Below are positions 21,490 through 33,172 of a stretch of 64,000 nucleotides of DNA, piece after piece. The translations under genes were made by a program, and so were the position numbers. The stretch's first letter is position 1; each line of letters starts with the position of its first letter. This DNA is from Voacanga thouarsii (Eukaryota > Streptophyta > Magnoliopsida > Gentianales > Apocynaceae): positions 1,293,501 to 1,357,500 of the forward strand of contig JANUWF010002059.1 in the NCBI GenBank assembly GCA_026120185.1. Direction: 5' to 3'. The notes below the pieces were generated by a model, which saw only the letters and a list, made by a program, of their open reading frames with translations, searched no databases and was not told the origin of the DNA.

Positions 21490-22647
21490 TGATATGATCT
21501 TGGGGCTGATTTCTCAATAAATTTTCGTGGCTAAATTTGGGGTAAAATGCAAGACCTAATTAAGAGCTCAAAATAGTGAATTTTGTGAAGAAGTAAGATA
21601 CCCAATTCAAATATTAGGACCTTAAGCTAAAATAAAAAATTTAGAACTCTAAAAATGAGAATCAAGCCTACTAATTTATACCCAAGAACCCTCAATTCAA
21701 CTAAAGAGCCAAGAATACTTGAAGAAAATGAACTAGGCGATCAAAGATAATCTCTACTCTTGACCCTTAAATTAGCAAGAAACTAAGATTCTATTTTAAT
21801 AGGTTAGTTTGATCTATCCTTAAAAGTTTATAGACACAAATCAAAGGCAAAGAATGGAATCCTATGATTGGTCTTGGCCTTCATGGAAGAACTCTCAAAG
21901 AAATCTCTCGAGAGTATCTTTTGATCTCAATAATAATATCCAACTTACATTTGAAATGTTATAATGTTATATATATGGGCCTCTAAAACTAACTAAGGTG
22001 AGATGAAATCTTGCCATTACACCCTTTAACAGGTCCAAAATATCCCTATTACATATCAAAAGTCATGGGAATTTAATTGGAAATATAACATTACAAAATA
22101 AGGAAATTGAAAAAAAAATTAGATAGTGCCCAACTTGAGTCGGCACCAGCCACCAGGCTCATCTGGTGTAGCCTCTATGCTAGAATGGAATGTTCCCATT
22201 CTAGAGCTAAACCAATGTACGTTAGCTGCATACAACCGGTGCCAGCTAGTGGCTTTTGTTTGTCACACATACAGTTTTCTTGTCCTCTTCAATCCCTTCT
22301 CATATTCCTTTGGCCCTCCACTCAACTTGTTGTCCAAGGACCAATTTTCTTGGTCCTTTCTTGATCCTCTAATTCTTGACAATCCTTTTCATCCTTGGCT
22401 TAATGTTTGCCTTGGTTGATTCCTCAATTGAAAGCTTCCATAACTTGAATTCCTCCAAGGCTGTATGGATTGTAATTTGAATCCCCATCTCTCTTCTTTA
22501 TCTTTTACATATTTCTTGGATGGATTCCTATCAATACGCAATATGGTTTGCTGATGATGGATTCAAGACTTTCGTCAAATTGGATTTTCGTTCCAGGAAT
22601 TTTGACTTAAAATAATTGCCCAACAAAATTCTTATTTAGATATCACA
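21490..22647 (-). mobile_element. 5' LTR of a minus-strand retroelement, ~1.16 kb
   Basis: On the minus strand the candidate LTR runs from TGTGATATCT (22647) to GATCATATCA (21490), with short inverted ends and an adjacent primer-binding site. It contains GGCACCGG-like boxes near 22140 and 22240 that resemble those in the Athila/Tat-like LTRs at 32.8-33.0 and 43.8-44.0 kb. The second LTR was not found, so both boundaries rest on ends and PBS only. Confidence 0.5.
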
Positions 22648-22769
22648 TTTAATTGTACTTGCTGATTTCTCTCCAAAATTTGGCAATGAATTGAGATGTG
22701 TAAACCCTAATTTCCTAATAATTACATCAGTTTGATTTATTGCATATTCATGCATCATGCCATTGATTT

Positions 22770-23147
22770 TATAACATTCACTTTCTCACACTACGGACTT
22801 ACTGAGATTATTTATATTATCACACAAATCTTTCTAACCATGATTTGCAGGGTAGTGTAAAATTTATCAGGATCGAGTGTAGAAGATCTTTTGTAATAGA
22901 TTAGGTTTTGATACTCTACTACCAATACTCTAGTTATGTTATGTAATGATTTCTTTTGGTTTGCAAGGTTTATCCTTGTATCTCTGGATTGGGATTTATT
23001 TAGACAGTAATTTCAATTTCCACTTTGAGGTTTATGTTTAGTTTATACCCTATGGTTTCTTTTTTTTCCTTTATGATAAAGACCCCTGGTCTAAAAAGAC
23101 GTGGCGACATCTCCGGCCTATCCGGGCTACGTAAGTAGTAGAGGTAT
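22770..23147 (-). mobile_element. Gypsy LTR-G 5'-end fragment, minus strand
   Basis: The sequence aligns with 12490-12830 of the solo LTR: acggacttactgagatt near 22792 and taaagacccctggtct...gtggcgacatctccgg near 23078-23117. Its 5' end abuts the plus-strand LTR at 23148 head to head. Only ~380 bases are recognisable. Confidence 0.7.
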
Positions 23148-25460
23148 TGTAACACCCCGCTACCTAGGCCCACCATGGCCGGGGATGTCACCCCGTCCAA
23201 AGGACAAGGAGTCATTATAACTAGGTCACACAAATGAAATAGCGGAATATAAACGATACTTGAACTTAATATTTATTACATCCCAAAATACCAAAAACAA
23301 ATCCATAATAAAAATTTATCCACTCTTATCTCCACAAAACATTACACAAAAATAAATCATCAGAAAATCTTCCAAAGCAGGCATAATCTAGCTACTCATC
23401 CCCACAGCAGCATCGACCTGAAATCATGGTAAAACGGTGATGAGACAAAAAACTCAGTAAGTCCGTGTGTGCTTTGGGTGTTCGTGGATGCAAAGTATGA
23501 AATCTTTACAAAAAAATTGCTGGCAAGCAATAAACATTAGTCAAAAGCAAGAGTGGTGTTTTGGCTTTTCCAATCATACATAATCAATAAAATCAACCAC
23601 TCAAAATAAATGATTATAGGTTACCACACGTTGGGCCCCATAACCGGTCAAAATACCGACACTTTGTGCAAACTGACAACAGGTAGGTGATCAGCCTACC
23701 GGGCAAGATACTCCTCCTTCTCTATACCCAACAACAACCGGGTGTCCATTCTGGCAAAACACAGTCACTTGACTAAAATAAAACAAACTGCTAGCTCAGA
23801 CCGGCACGACCTACTAGACTGACATCTCATCCGAGAAGGACTCACCCCTCAGAGCTGGCTACCTACTGAGAGACTTACCCTAACTCGTCAAAGACTAGCC
23901 CTAGCAATCCGCCCTTATTGAGTACTCAACATAACGTATCCCACTTGGGAAAAATGAACAAAACACAGTTCCACTTGAACATGGCAATTAAGGGTTTCCA
24001 AAATCTTTGTCAAAACCAGTTTTAGAAAGAGTTTTGAGTTTGAGTAAATCTGCCTATTAATTTTCAAATGAATCATTTATCGGAAATAAACAAGAGACAA
24101 CCCTCAATTGCCTTTACAAAAATGAGTGTCCATGCACTCTACATTTGGCTTGCCATAATTTTACACTTTTCATCAATTAGGTTTTATGCAGGAGCTTACC
24201 TGATCCTCACTCACACAATAAGTCTCCAACAGCTGACCAAACCCCGCATGGCAAAAACAAACCACAATCAATCTCAAACCACAATCCACTTCCTCAATTT
24301 TAAATTAACTCCACTCACTACTATCATGATCCTAGTGTCCCAAGCTTTAAGGCTAAACAACAAGTAAATAGGTTTATAAGCTAAGGGTAATTTGATATTT
24401 AAAATAATTATTGTTTTGGGAAATAAGTACTAATAAGTTAAAGGTTTAAATATTGCTAAGAAAGTTTAGAGTTTATTTGGTGAAGAGTCTTAGGTGGTTT
24501 TTAGGAAAAATAATGATTTATTAATAATTTAGTTGTTAGAAAATAATTGATAACCAAAGTTAGTTAAAAATGAATTCTAATGAGTCTTGCTTGAAAAATA
24601 ATAAATAAGTTTTAATAGGCTTTGATTAAAAGATAATAATTAAATTTACAATAATAAGTATTTTACTAATTATGATTATTTCCAGAAAAGGCTTTAGTTG
24701 TTTCATTACTTTATATAATATCTATATATTTTATTTTTAGTAAGAGCTATTATTTATTTGACTAAAATATCCTTAATATATATATAATATTCCAAGTCTA
24801 CCCTTCCTAGGGTTTTTTTCGAAATTACTAGCCAAAAATCATAATATTAAATATTTTATTTGAAGAAATAAAATTTAGCTTCGAGACAACTAGGTCATGA
24901 TCATATTTCCATGGCTATTCACAATCATGAACATATACAATCCTTCAATTCATCAAATCATCCAAATCATGCATACAAGCATAGATCTAAATTTATCACG
25001 ACGTGATCTAACCTCTACTAGCATAAATATGATCATGGCTTCAATAATCCAACATGAATATAAATCCTATTCACCAAAGGTGACATAATCTCTAACATAC
25101 TTCACCACAAATACTACCTATGACATGATAACATGCATCAAACCTCAAATCATCATACAATCAGCTAGGATAATCCTTCCATGCATAAATCCCATCTCCT
25201 TCACAATCATACATAAATTCATGCTTCAATCTCAACAATACATACTCAAATCCTATTACAATCCACCTTCTATCATCATCCTAGAGACATGAATCTAGAG
25301 TTTAAAAGAAAGATTGAAGGGACTTACTTGGTTGATGAATACCTTGAAGGAGTTTAGAATGGATCCCAACTCTTAGATGCTTAAAATCGTCCAAGGAACG
25401 TGGAGGGAGCATGGCCATGGAAGAAGAAGCCATCCGGCCGAGAAAGAGAGTTTCGGCCAT

Positions 25461-25462
<2 letters not shown>

Positions 25463-25517
<55 letters not shown>

Positions 25518-25518
25518 C
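25463..25518. repeat. (GA)n microsatellite inside the gypsy LTR
   Basis: Nearly pure GA run with two AAAG interruptions. A (CT)n run at 42351-42390 lies in the matching position of the reversed LTR copy, so the microsatellite is an inherited part of the family and has changed length. Confidence 0.9.
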
Positions 25519-26138
25519 ATTAGCATGTTTAGTCATATATATTTTCACTAGAGATCAAAATTGGAGAAGATGAAGTTGTTAGAACAAACCTACCTTGAAA
25601 ATGTTCTTGAACCTTCACAGAATTTTCTGGTTTTGATCCGAACTAGCGAGTTGGTTTGTGGAGTTTGATGTTAAGAATGGTATTGGTGGACTCACGGCAG
25701 TGAGTAGGTCGAATCTGGAGATTTAGAGAAGGTTTGAAGTAGTTTGGAGGCGTATTAGGTGAAAGGAAGAAGTAAGTGTTCTTGGTGTGTGTTCTTGAAG
25801 GTTGAAGGAATTTGAGAGAATTTGATTTGCAACTGCTGAAATTTTGTGAGAACTAGGGCTGCCGAATTTTTTGTAGGGTTTAGGAAGATGGTTCTCTGAT
25901 TTGGAAGGGAAAAGGAAAGGCTAGTTGTTAAAATCCTTGAAGAATATTTTTAGGAAGCAAATTTAGAAACTAAATATCCTAGAATATCTTGATTATTGGA
26001 GAGCTTTGGAAGTCTGCCATGGCCGACTTTTTTGAGCAGAATTTCGGTGGGATGAAAGCTGGTTCAAGGTAGCTTATGGTGGCCGAAAACAAGGTGCATA
26101 ATGGTGGAGAAAAAGTCTGGTTATTTGAATGATATATT

Positions 26139-28171
26139 TATTGGATTGTATGCCCTCTTAGACTAGGTTTCTAATGTAAAATCAAATATTTTAATAAAAG
26201 AATTTATTTTCAAAAATTATTTGTGAATTTACTTTTTGTTTGTGCACAATTTTCGTTTAGAACAGACCCATTATGTTTAAATAAGTGATCCATGTGAATG
26301 GTGGTCTTTCATAGTAAGGTATGGATCGCGGGTTATTTAACACATAAATATTTATTTTTAACCTATTGATGAGACTAGGAACCTCATCATACTTAGGTTA
26401 TTATGTTATGAATTCCAAATGAGGAATGGCTTACCTTTAGCCAGTGAGTAGTCCACTCACTTCATAATATAAGCGTATTTCGAATACGTAGGATAAGACC
26501 TGTAGTAGTGGTTTCTAAAAGTACTATATGATAGAAACCTAGACTACTACCCCTACAGCGTGGACTAGTACACTACAACTTGAGTATGAGTTGGTGGTCT
26601 GGCAAAGCTGGAAGCATATACTTTGATTTGCTATAGTTGAGGTTCTATCGTAGGGCCAATATACTTGCATGTTGGGTATGTGTGACTAGTTAGTTAAGAC
26701 AGACTTGTACAAGATAATTTGTGTACTATATCGCCCCTTGTGGTTGTCTGAATGGTCTAAAATGTCCAGGGCCCTGGGAAACATGACTTGGATGTTTGCT
26801 TTAGAGTAGCTCCCTTGGAAAACGGAAACACTCCAGGAAGTCGTGGATCATTGGACTAGAAGCCTAAGGATGGTAGATGTCATTTAGAGGGGTGTTAGTA
26901 CACTTCTTCCTCTCTAAATGTACGGCGATGTGTAGAGGGGTATTTAAGTCATTTCACTTGTAGGTCAGAGACTTTGCTAATGCAGCATTGTCCTTGGGGT
27001 CAATATTTCCTTATGGTGATATTAGGAAATATTTAAAATACAAAATACGGCTATTTATATAGTAGGGGTATTTTGGTCATTTTAGCAGCCAAGGCGATGT
27101 GTCTTTTTGGTCCTCGGAATAGCCCGTAAGTCCTAACTAATTTTGGGTTGAGGAATTAGTCTCAATTCAAGAGGATTCTGTTTTATTTTATTTGATTTTA
27201 TTTTATTCAGGAAGTCTAATTTATTATTAGACTGGAATAAAATAATTAAATAAATAAAATATGAGTTGAGAGAAATTAATTATCTAGTTTATTTGGTTAA
27301 TTAATTATTCAGGGCCTATGTCCAGTATGAATAGTTAAGAAATTAACCTGGGCTTAAACTAAGGGAAATAATTAATGTTTAATTATTTATTGGGTTATTT
27401 ATGTAGGCCCAAGAAATAAATAATTAAATATTAATTATTATGGTTCATTTGGGCTCATTAATTATTTATTGGGTTATTTATATAAGCCCAGAAAATAAAT
27501 AATTAATGTTTATTATTTTGGATTTTTTGTGTCCAAGAGAAATAATAAATATTATTTTGGCCCAATAGCTTGGACCTTAAGGTTTTTCCCAGATACGGTT
27601 AAGAAGAGTTTAGGGTTAGGCCAAACTGATTCTCAGGATAACATCCGGGTGTTTGAAATATGATATCCCGAGGATATGTTTATCAGATTATGAGAGACCT
27701 AGTTTTGGCTAACCAATAAACAAGTCTCTGGGAAAAAGAAAACCCTGATCTCCTAAGGCTAAGAAACTCACACAGCTTCCTCTCTCTCTCAGACGTCTCC
27801 TTCTATTCTCTTGAGTTCTTCTTGTTTCTTTGCTAATCAATAGCAAGAGAACCAAGGAGATTTGAGACTGTCCCTCTTCACCATTGTGTTCACCGACTAG
27901 AGGTTGGGCAGAGGAATATTCCAAGAGCTGAAAGGCTTGGCGTTCATGCAAACAAGGCGAAGTAGGAGGCTAGCGGGTGTTCAACCGGAAGCTTCTTCGA
28001 GTGGTCAAAGCGAAGCGATTCCAGTCGTTCAATCCACTCCTACTCAACCTAGAAGGCTTAAGGAGCGCAAATGTATGATCTTCACGTTTCCGTGTGGCCT
28101 CTAAGGCTTGTGGTTTTTTTTCTCTGATTTTTTCCCGTGGATGCATGGCTCCCCTGTTTTTTGTCCCCTCA
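26139..28171 (+). mobile_element. Solo copia LTR (LTR-C), 2033 bp, TSD ATATT
   Basis: The LTR starts at the degraded TATTGGATTGTATGCCC and ends CCCCTCA. It is flanked by ATATT at 26134-26138 and 28172-28176. It aligns over its whole length with the reversed solo LTR at 50687-52738 and with the LTR at 12938. It has no internal domains, so it is a recombination product. It inserted into the gypsy LTR, so it is younger than that LTR. Confidence 0.92.
27946..28104 (+). CDS. Small conserved basic peptide in LTR-C U5 (hypothetical)
   Basis: The frame starts MQTRRSRRLAGVQPEA, followed by QSEAIPVVQS and TQPRRLKERKCMIF. The minus-strand copy at 50921-50673 encodes the same start, differs only by substitutions without indels over ~47 codons, and reaches the same KERKCMIF. 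At 28073 the nucleotide sequence AAAT/GTATGA looks like a splice donor, aligned with an AAAG/GTATAG site at 14633 in the third copy. The peptide could be the first exon of a spliced element transcript or an upstream ORF, or simply a conserved non-coding U5 region. I know no named protein for it. The longer frame from 27904 adds upstream residues that the other copy does not share. Confidence 0.4.
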   Translation: MQTRRSRRLAGVQPEASSSGQSEAIPVVQSTPTQPRRLKERKCMIFTFPCGL

Positions 28172-29151
28172 ATATTATGGAAGGTTGCTAAGCTATGGTG
28201 GCTGGAAATTTGATAATCAATCAAGCATGATTGCAGGGATTTGTTGGAGAGATTTTTGGGCAGCCATGTCTGAATTTCGTGCAGAAGCTTAAGGGGAATA
28301 ATGGAGCTCAATTACTGGAGGTTTAAGGGAAGTTTATATAGAACAAGGATGGTGTTTCAGCTGGAAGAGAATTAGGAAACAAAGCTGGACAGTGGACTGC
28401 ACAGAATTTTCGCTGAGCTGAAATTTCTAGATAGTTTTTCGGCTGCCATTTTCCAGCCAACTTACAGAGGGTTTGAAGGTGAATTTTAGGGGCTTTCAAG
28501 GCTAGTTTCCAGCCTTCTTCATGGAGGAAAAACATGGCTAAGGTGCTGAACAAATTCTGGAAGAAAACAGCTTGGTTTTGGACTCTCAAAGTTGCGTTTT
28601 GTACAGGAATTTTTCCTGGTTTCGCTCCATCTTTGGGCAGTCCGAAAATGGCCAAGAAATTCAAGTTGTAAGCTGATCCAAAAGACCATTTTTCTGGCAG
28701 CATTTGGGAGGGAATGTTAGCTAAGAATCTTGACACCTTGAAGGCACAATAAGCTGGAAATGAAGATGAACCTAGCTAGAGTGAATTTTTAGCAAGTTCA
28801 CTAGAGGGTTTTATCCTCTCGGAATCTCCTACAACTCTTCCACATTTTCTGACCATAAGAAGTCTTTTACTAAGACATTTCGACCCTACAAAGCTACAGC
28901 TCTTTACTGAAATTTCTAGAAAGAAAATGGCTAGAACAACTTGATCAAACTAAAGAGTTGAGAAATAAGGAAAATCAAAGATCAAGGAAAAATGAATTCC
29001 TCTTAGGAAATTCGAGTAGGGCAAAGGAATAGAATGAAGATACTCCTAACATGACTCTCTTAGGACAACATCACTACCCTACTCCAAGCACTTAAAGCCA
29101 AAATTATTACTTCCCAAGCAAAAACAAAATTTAACCAAGCTAAAGCTCCTA

Positions 29152-29213
29152 TAATGGAATTTGAACCCAAGACCTCAAGAATTAATTTCCAAAGCTCTAA
29201 CCACTACACCACA
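29152..29213 (-). other. tRNA-like module in the gypsy LTR (copy 2)
   Basis: On the minus strand it reads GTGGTGTAGTGGTTAGAGC (A-box) and then TTGGGTTCAAATTCC (B-box), the best preserved of the three copies. It lies 264 bases from the LTR 3' end and is antisense to the LTR. Confidence 0.6.
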
Positions 29214-29479
29214 ACAACTCTTGTTCTTATTTTCCCTCAAAAAAAAAAATATTTTCTATTCATTCCTCAAGCTATCTTCCTATTTTCACCTCAAGCAGAA
29301 ATTTCCATTTTGCCCTTCTCACTCAATACTCACCAACAAGCCTTTAAGATAATAAAACTCAAATCCAAAGCATAGAAAATCATTTAAAAATATATGTAAA
29401 CATGCAATAAATTATGATATGCATCCTAACCCCCTTACTTTAAGGTTGGTTTTGACTGGGGTCTCACAGGTATTACAAC

Positions 29480-29492
29480 TGGTATCGGAGCC
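29480..29492 (+). other. Primer-binding site, gypsy element
   Basis: TGGTATCGGAGCC lies two bases after the LTR end TATTACA at 29477. It matches the initiator tRNA-Met complement TGGTATCAGAGC with one change. It fixes the LTR boundary and the plus orientation of the element. Confidence 0.85.
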
Positions 29493-29739
29493 TAGGTTTA
29501 AAGTCAAAACTTAGGATAAGATAATGATTCTGGTATAGACTAGGCGTAATGTTGGGATTAGCATGAGTTTAAGTTGAGTTTGGATTTGGAGTTCTAATTA
29601 GAAGTTCTAGGTCTAAATTGATCTTGATTACTTTGGTGATTCATTTTGGTAAACCTTTGTGGAACTAAGTGAATAACGATTGTTGTAGGATGGTGATGAT
29701 GCTACAGACTACCCGTAAGACCATGAACTAGCATCATTG

Positions 29740-30052
29740 AAGACTGCCACCAGCAGAAGTTATAGACATTAACTCTTCGGATTCCTCTATTTCGGAGTTC
29801 GAAGGGGAGGATGTGATAGATATCATAGAGTTATCTTCTGAGCATGAAGACGAGGTGGCTGCTAAACCTGAGGCGGAGTTGGCTGAGGAACCCCAAGCAT
29901 TAAAGAGTAATAGTCTCAGGGAGATAGAGTACGAGGAACCACAGGTGGAAGTTGAAGAAAACTCTGAAAAAAGTAGGCCCGTAAAGAGAACTAGGGTTGA
30001 TGAGGACTTCGAGGCTAAGGAGGACGCTGATAGTGACTCCGACAAGTACTAG
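29740..30052 (+). pseudogene. Acidic leader ORF of the gypsy element
   Basis: The frame contains VIDINSSDSSISEFEGED, then an ATG at 29813 and DVIDIIELSSEHEDEV, and a long Glu/Asp-rich stretch with one basic patch (SRPVKRTRVDED), ending at a stop at 30050. In-frame stops lie just upstream near 29730-29745. It lies between the PBS and gag. The two VIDI-type cores with acidic/serine flanks look like SUMO-interacting motifs, but that is inference. No recognised catalytic domain. Confidence 0.4.
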
Positions 30053-30370
30053 GCTACTAACGAGGAGAAAGTTAGAAATGGGAAATTAACATATTTTGGT
30101 GATGTATAAAACAACTATTTTTGGATTCCTGATCTATGTGCCTAATTGCTAATCTGAATAGTTAGGAAATTGCTCGCTATAGGCTTAAGTATGCATGGAT
30201 GTTTAAGCACTACTACTTTTTTGGTTTATATATGGGATGCATGACCACACACTTGATGTTGGACAATTATGAATTGAAAATGGTTTTTGTGCTTATTTAC
30301 TTATTGCATTTTAATGTTATCTACACACACTATATTATGCATGCACTTCTTTTAGCCATACAAAATTTTC

Positions 30371-31745
30371 ATGAACCCTACTAACAATTCCCTTTGTGTA
30401 ATAAAATGCTATCATACCACCACGACGAAGACGATAGTTCATCTTGTGGGTGACATAGCTAGAGGACCACAACCCTCTATCAACAACCCTGCCCAAAACC
30501 CGTCATTGGGCGAACAAAATGAAGGACCAAGAGCTGAAGAAGTGGAATCTAAAAATGACATTCTCGAGAATGAGGCACCTAAGAAGGTCACTGTTGCCCT
30601 ATCCTTTGGTCGGGTGACTGAAATTCTACAAAACCTGACAAAAGGTAGGGCCTCACAAGGCGATAATGAGACGCTTAAGAGGTTCCTCAAGTTTTAACCA
30701 GCATTGTATTTTGGAGAGGTGAAATAAGAATAGAAAGTTAAGATATGGATTGAACAAATAGGAGACATCTTCCGCACTTTGCAGTGCACAAAGGAAAGAA
30801 TGGTGAGAGTTGCAATATTTTACTTACGAGGACCAGCCTAAGATTGGTGGATGTAGATTCAAGAAGTTTGGGAGCAAACCAAACAGGAATGGAGTTAGGA
30901 CCATTTCTTGGAAGTCTTTTGAGTAGAGTTCATCCCATAATGGGTTATTGAGAAAAGAGAAGATGAGTTTCAAAACCTGAAGCAAGGTAGCATGTTCATG
31001 GCATAGTATGCGGCGCAGTTTAGTAAAGTATCAAAGTATTGTCATCGTTGGTGGACATAGAGAAAAGTCAAACTCGCCAATTCATCAAGGGCTTAAGGAA
31101 AGAGCTAAGAAGGGCCCCAACCCCGTATCTGCCAACCACTTATGCTACTACTGCAGACGTTGCTGCCAGAACAGAAAATGAAAACAAGAGTCAATTGGTT
31201 GTGAGTACCTTCCCACCCGACAAGTGATTCCTCATGAAAAGGCCAGCTGGACCGCAAGAGAGAAACAAAGGAAAGTAATTGAGGATAAACCCTATCAGGA
31301 CCGAGTAGAACAAAGTGATTTGCCACCACTGTGGAAAGAAAGGACACAAGAAAAAAGACTATTAGCATAAGGATACATGGCGTAAGGATACCACCAAAAG
31401 GTGCTTTAATTGTGGGGACCCCAATCATTTTCGAGACAAGTGTCTAAAATTACAGTTCAACACTCGTGGTAATCCTGCTCTACCACTAAACTAAGTAAAC
31501 CATGGTAACGCGCAGTCCATATCGGGAACAACTAGAATCCACGGGTGAAAGCTAAAGTATTCACACTAAATCACAGAGAAATACGAGCTAACTCTGCAAT
31601 GGTCGAAGGTATGCTTTCTATTCAGAATTGCAACATAAATATGTCAGTAGATCCTGGTTCCATCCATTCATACTTGAATAAATCTTGTGCATATAAGATG
31701 GGATTTTTGCTTAGAATTGCCACACACTTTTGGTTAGCACGGTAA
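30371..31745 (+). pseudogene. Ty3/gypsy gag and start of protease, degenerate
   Basis: A gag-like frame begins near 30371 (PAQNPSLGEQNEGPRAEEVE) and continues with many stops through a retrotransposon-gag core around 30690-31020 (tryptophan-rich, for example DWW near 30842). Two CCHC knuckles follow: CHHCGKKGHKKKD at 31321-31359 with its last Cys lost, and CFNCGDPNHFRDKC at 31402-31443. A retropepsin-like VDPGSIHSYLNKS starts at 31648. Frame and stops show decay. At 31745 the sequence is broken by an Athila/Tat-like LTR; RT, RNase H and integrase of this element are not in the window. Confidence 0.8.
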
Positions 31746-33152
31746 TGCATAAATTTTAGGTGTATAGAAATAATTAATTTAAATCCATCTCTTAACCAAG
31801 TTTTAATTAAAATATTAACCCAAATTATATATATGAGCAAGTATACTCATCGGAAGCATAGTATAGAAAATTAACGACTATCGATCCTCAAAGGAACAAG
31901 TATACACTAATTACTTTTCATTCATTGTTTAACCAACTAAAAAAAGTGATAAGATAATAATAAAAAAACTAAAGAAAAATATATAACTCAAGGCTGTCAT
32001 AATATGCAATTTAGACAAATACTTTTGAAAACATAAGAGTGAATCATTTAGTAAATATGACAAACAATTATCATTTTGGTCTCATGAAGGATTTAAAATA
32101 GAACCACTTCAGTTGCAATCCATGGAATCACTAACTCCTAGTTAAATTAGTGAACATATTCTGTCTCAACCAATTTACCCACAATATGCATTAAAATCAA
32201 TCCTTATATAAATCCCTATGTTCTAGATTATTTAAAATATGAAATTAGTCAATGAATTCATATTCTAGAAATTATCAACTAACCTTTGATTACCTAAGTT
32301 CTGAACAAATAACCCCTTTGTCAAGTAAGTTAAGAGATAACAACTATCAAATTAATTAATTGAAGTCAATATCAACCCCATTTTTCAAGCAATCTAATAA
32401 CAAGAATCAATCAATCAATTTTGTAATAAAACAAGTAACAAAATCTCAAGATAAATAATTAATTGATTGAAAAGTTTGAATTAATTCAAGAAATCATGAA
32501 TCCAAAAAAAATATATCAAATTACAAAAGAAAAATTAATTACATCATTATTCTAGAAAAAGAAAACAAATGTAAAAGAAAAAACTCATAGACAAGCCCTC
32601 ATTTTTCTCGTTGGGAACCTTCTTAAATAATACTCCTTGAATGATGAATCTCTCATTCCTTGAGTGATTGGAAGTTTTGATCCTTAGATTCACTACTTTC
32701 TCTTTTATTTTTCTTGTCTTTATATGCTCCCTTGATTCCAAAATTCATGGCTTAAGAAGTGTTGGCCCAGTAGAATTCAGAAAATAACAAAATCCTTTGG
32801 AAGATACCAAATTTGTGTACAAAATTTTCCTCTTGCAGATCAGACCTGGCACTGGGTCACTTCGACCCACCTGGTGCCAGAAGCATTCTAGTGTGCTCTT
32901 GAACGTTGTTCTATTTTTCTCTATTTTTCCAAAGTAGACCGGCGCCTGATGCAGTAGCCAGACCTGACGCCGGTACATTTTGGAATTTTTTACTTTTTGC
33001 TCGAAATCTCTTAAATCCTACACAAATTCATCCAAAGCACTTTCCACAAGCAAAATATCAAATAGGAAGGAATATGCCTAGTTATTACATCAAAAGTATC
33101 TCAATTTAGCCTCAAATAACTAGAAAAATAGTGATAAATTTAGCCCCTATCA
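31746..33152 (-). mobile_element. 3' LTR of a minus-strand Athila/Tat-like gypsy element, 1407 bp
   Basis: On the minus strand the LTR runs from TGATAGGGGCTAAATT (33152) to TTTATGCA (31746). It aligns with the plus-strand solo LTR at 43638-45064, for example at the gaggatcga...cttgttcc segment. A polypurine tract lies just before its 5' end. It interrupts the gypsy protease region at 31745, and the left target sequence is GGTAA. The right end of this element is not in view because another element interrupts it at 36157. Confidence 0.85.
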
Positions 33153-33172
33153 CATTCCCCCATACTTGAACC
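33153..33172 (-). other. Polypurine tract of the Athila/Tat-like element
   Basis: The minus strand reads TTCAAGTATGGGGGAATG immediately before the LTR start. A second G-rich tract, AAGTGTGGGGGG preceded by GAGGACAGTG, lies at 34207-34236; such sequences are common downstream of the env-like region of these elements. Confidence 0.7.

Larger units (their letters stand above)
23148..29477 (+). mobile_element. 5' LTR of a Ty3/gypsy element (LTR-G), interrupted by a solo copia LTR
   Basis: The LTR starts TGTAACACCCCGC and ends GGTATTACA at 29477, directly before a primer-binding site. Removing the nested LTR at 26139-28171 and one target copy leaves about 4.3 kb. Its 5' part aligns in reverse with 11.9-12.83 kb of the solo LTR (ccacacgttgggccc near 23624, gggtgtccat near 23740, gagtactcaa near 23922). 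A (GA)n run sits at 25463-25518, matching the (CT)n of the 40.4-45.4 kb copy. GC-rich TGTAACACCCC ends are typical of chromoviral (Tekay/Del-like) LTRs; that lineage is an inference. Confidence 0.82.

Noticed and set aside
29152..29213. Functional tRNA gene
   Set aside because: Only A- and B-box-like segments are visible; the acceptor and anticodon stems do not pair well enough by eye.
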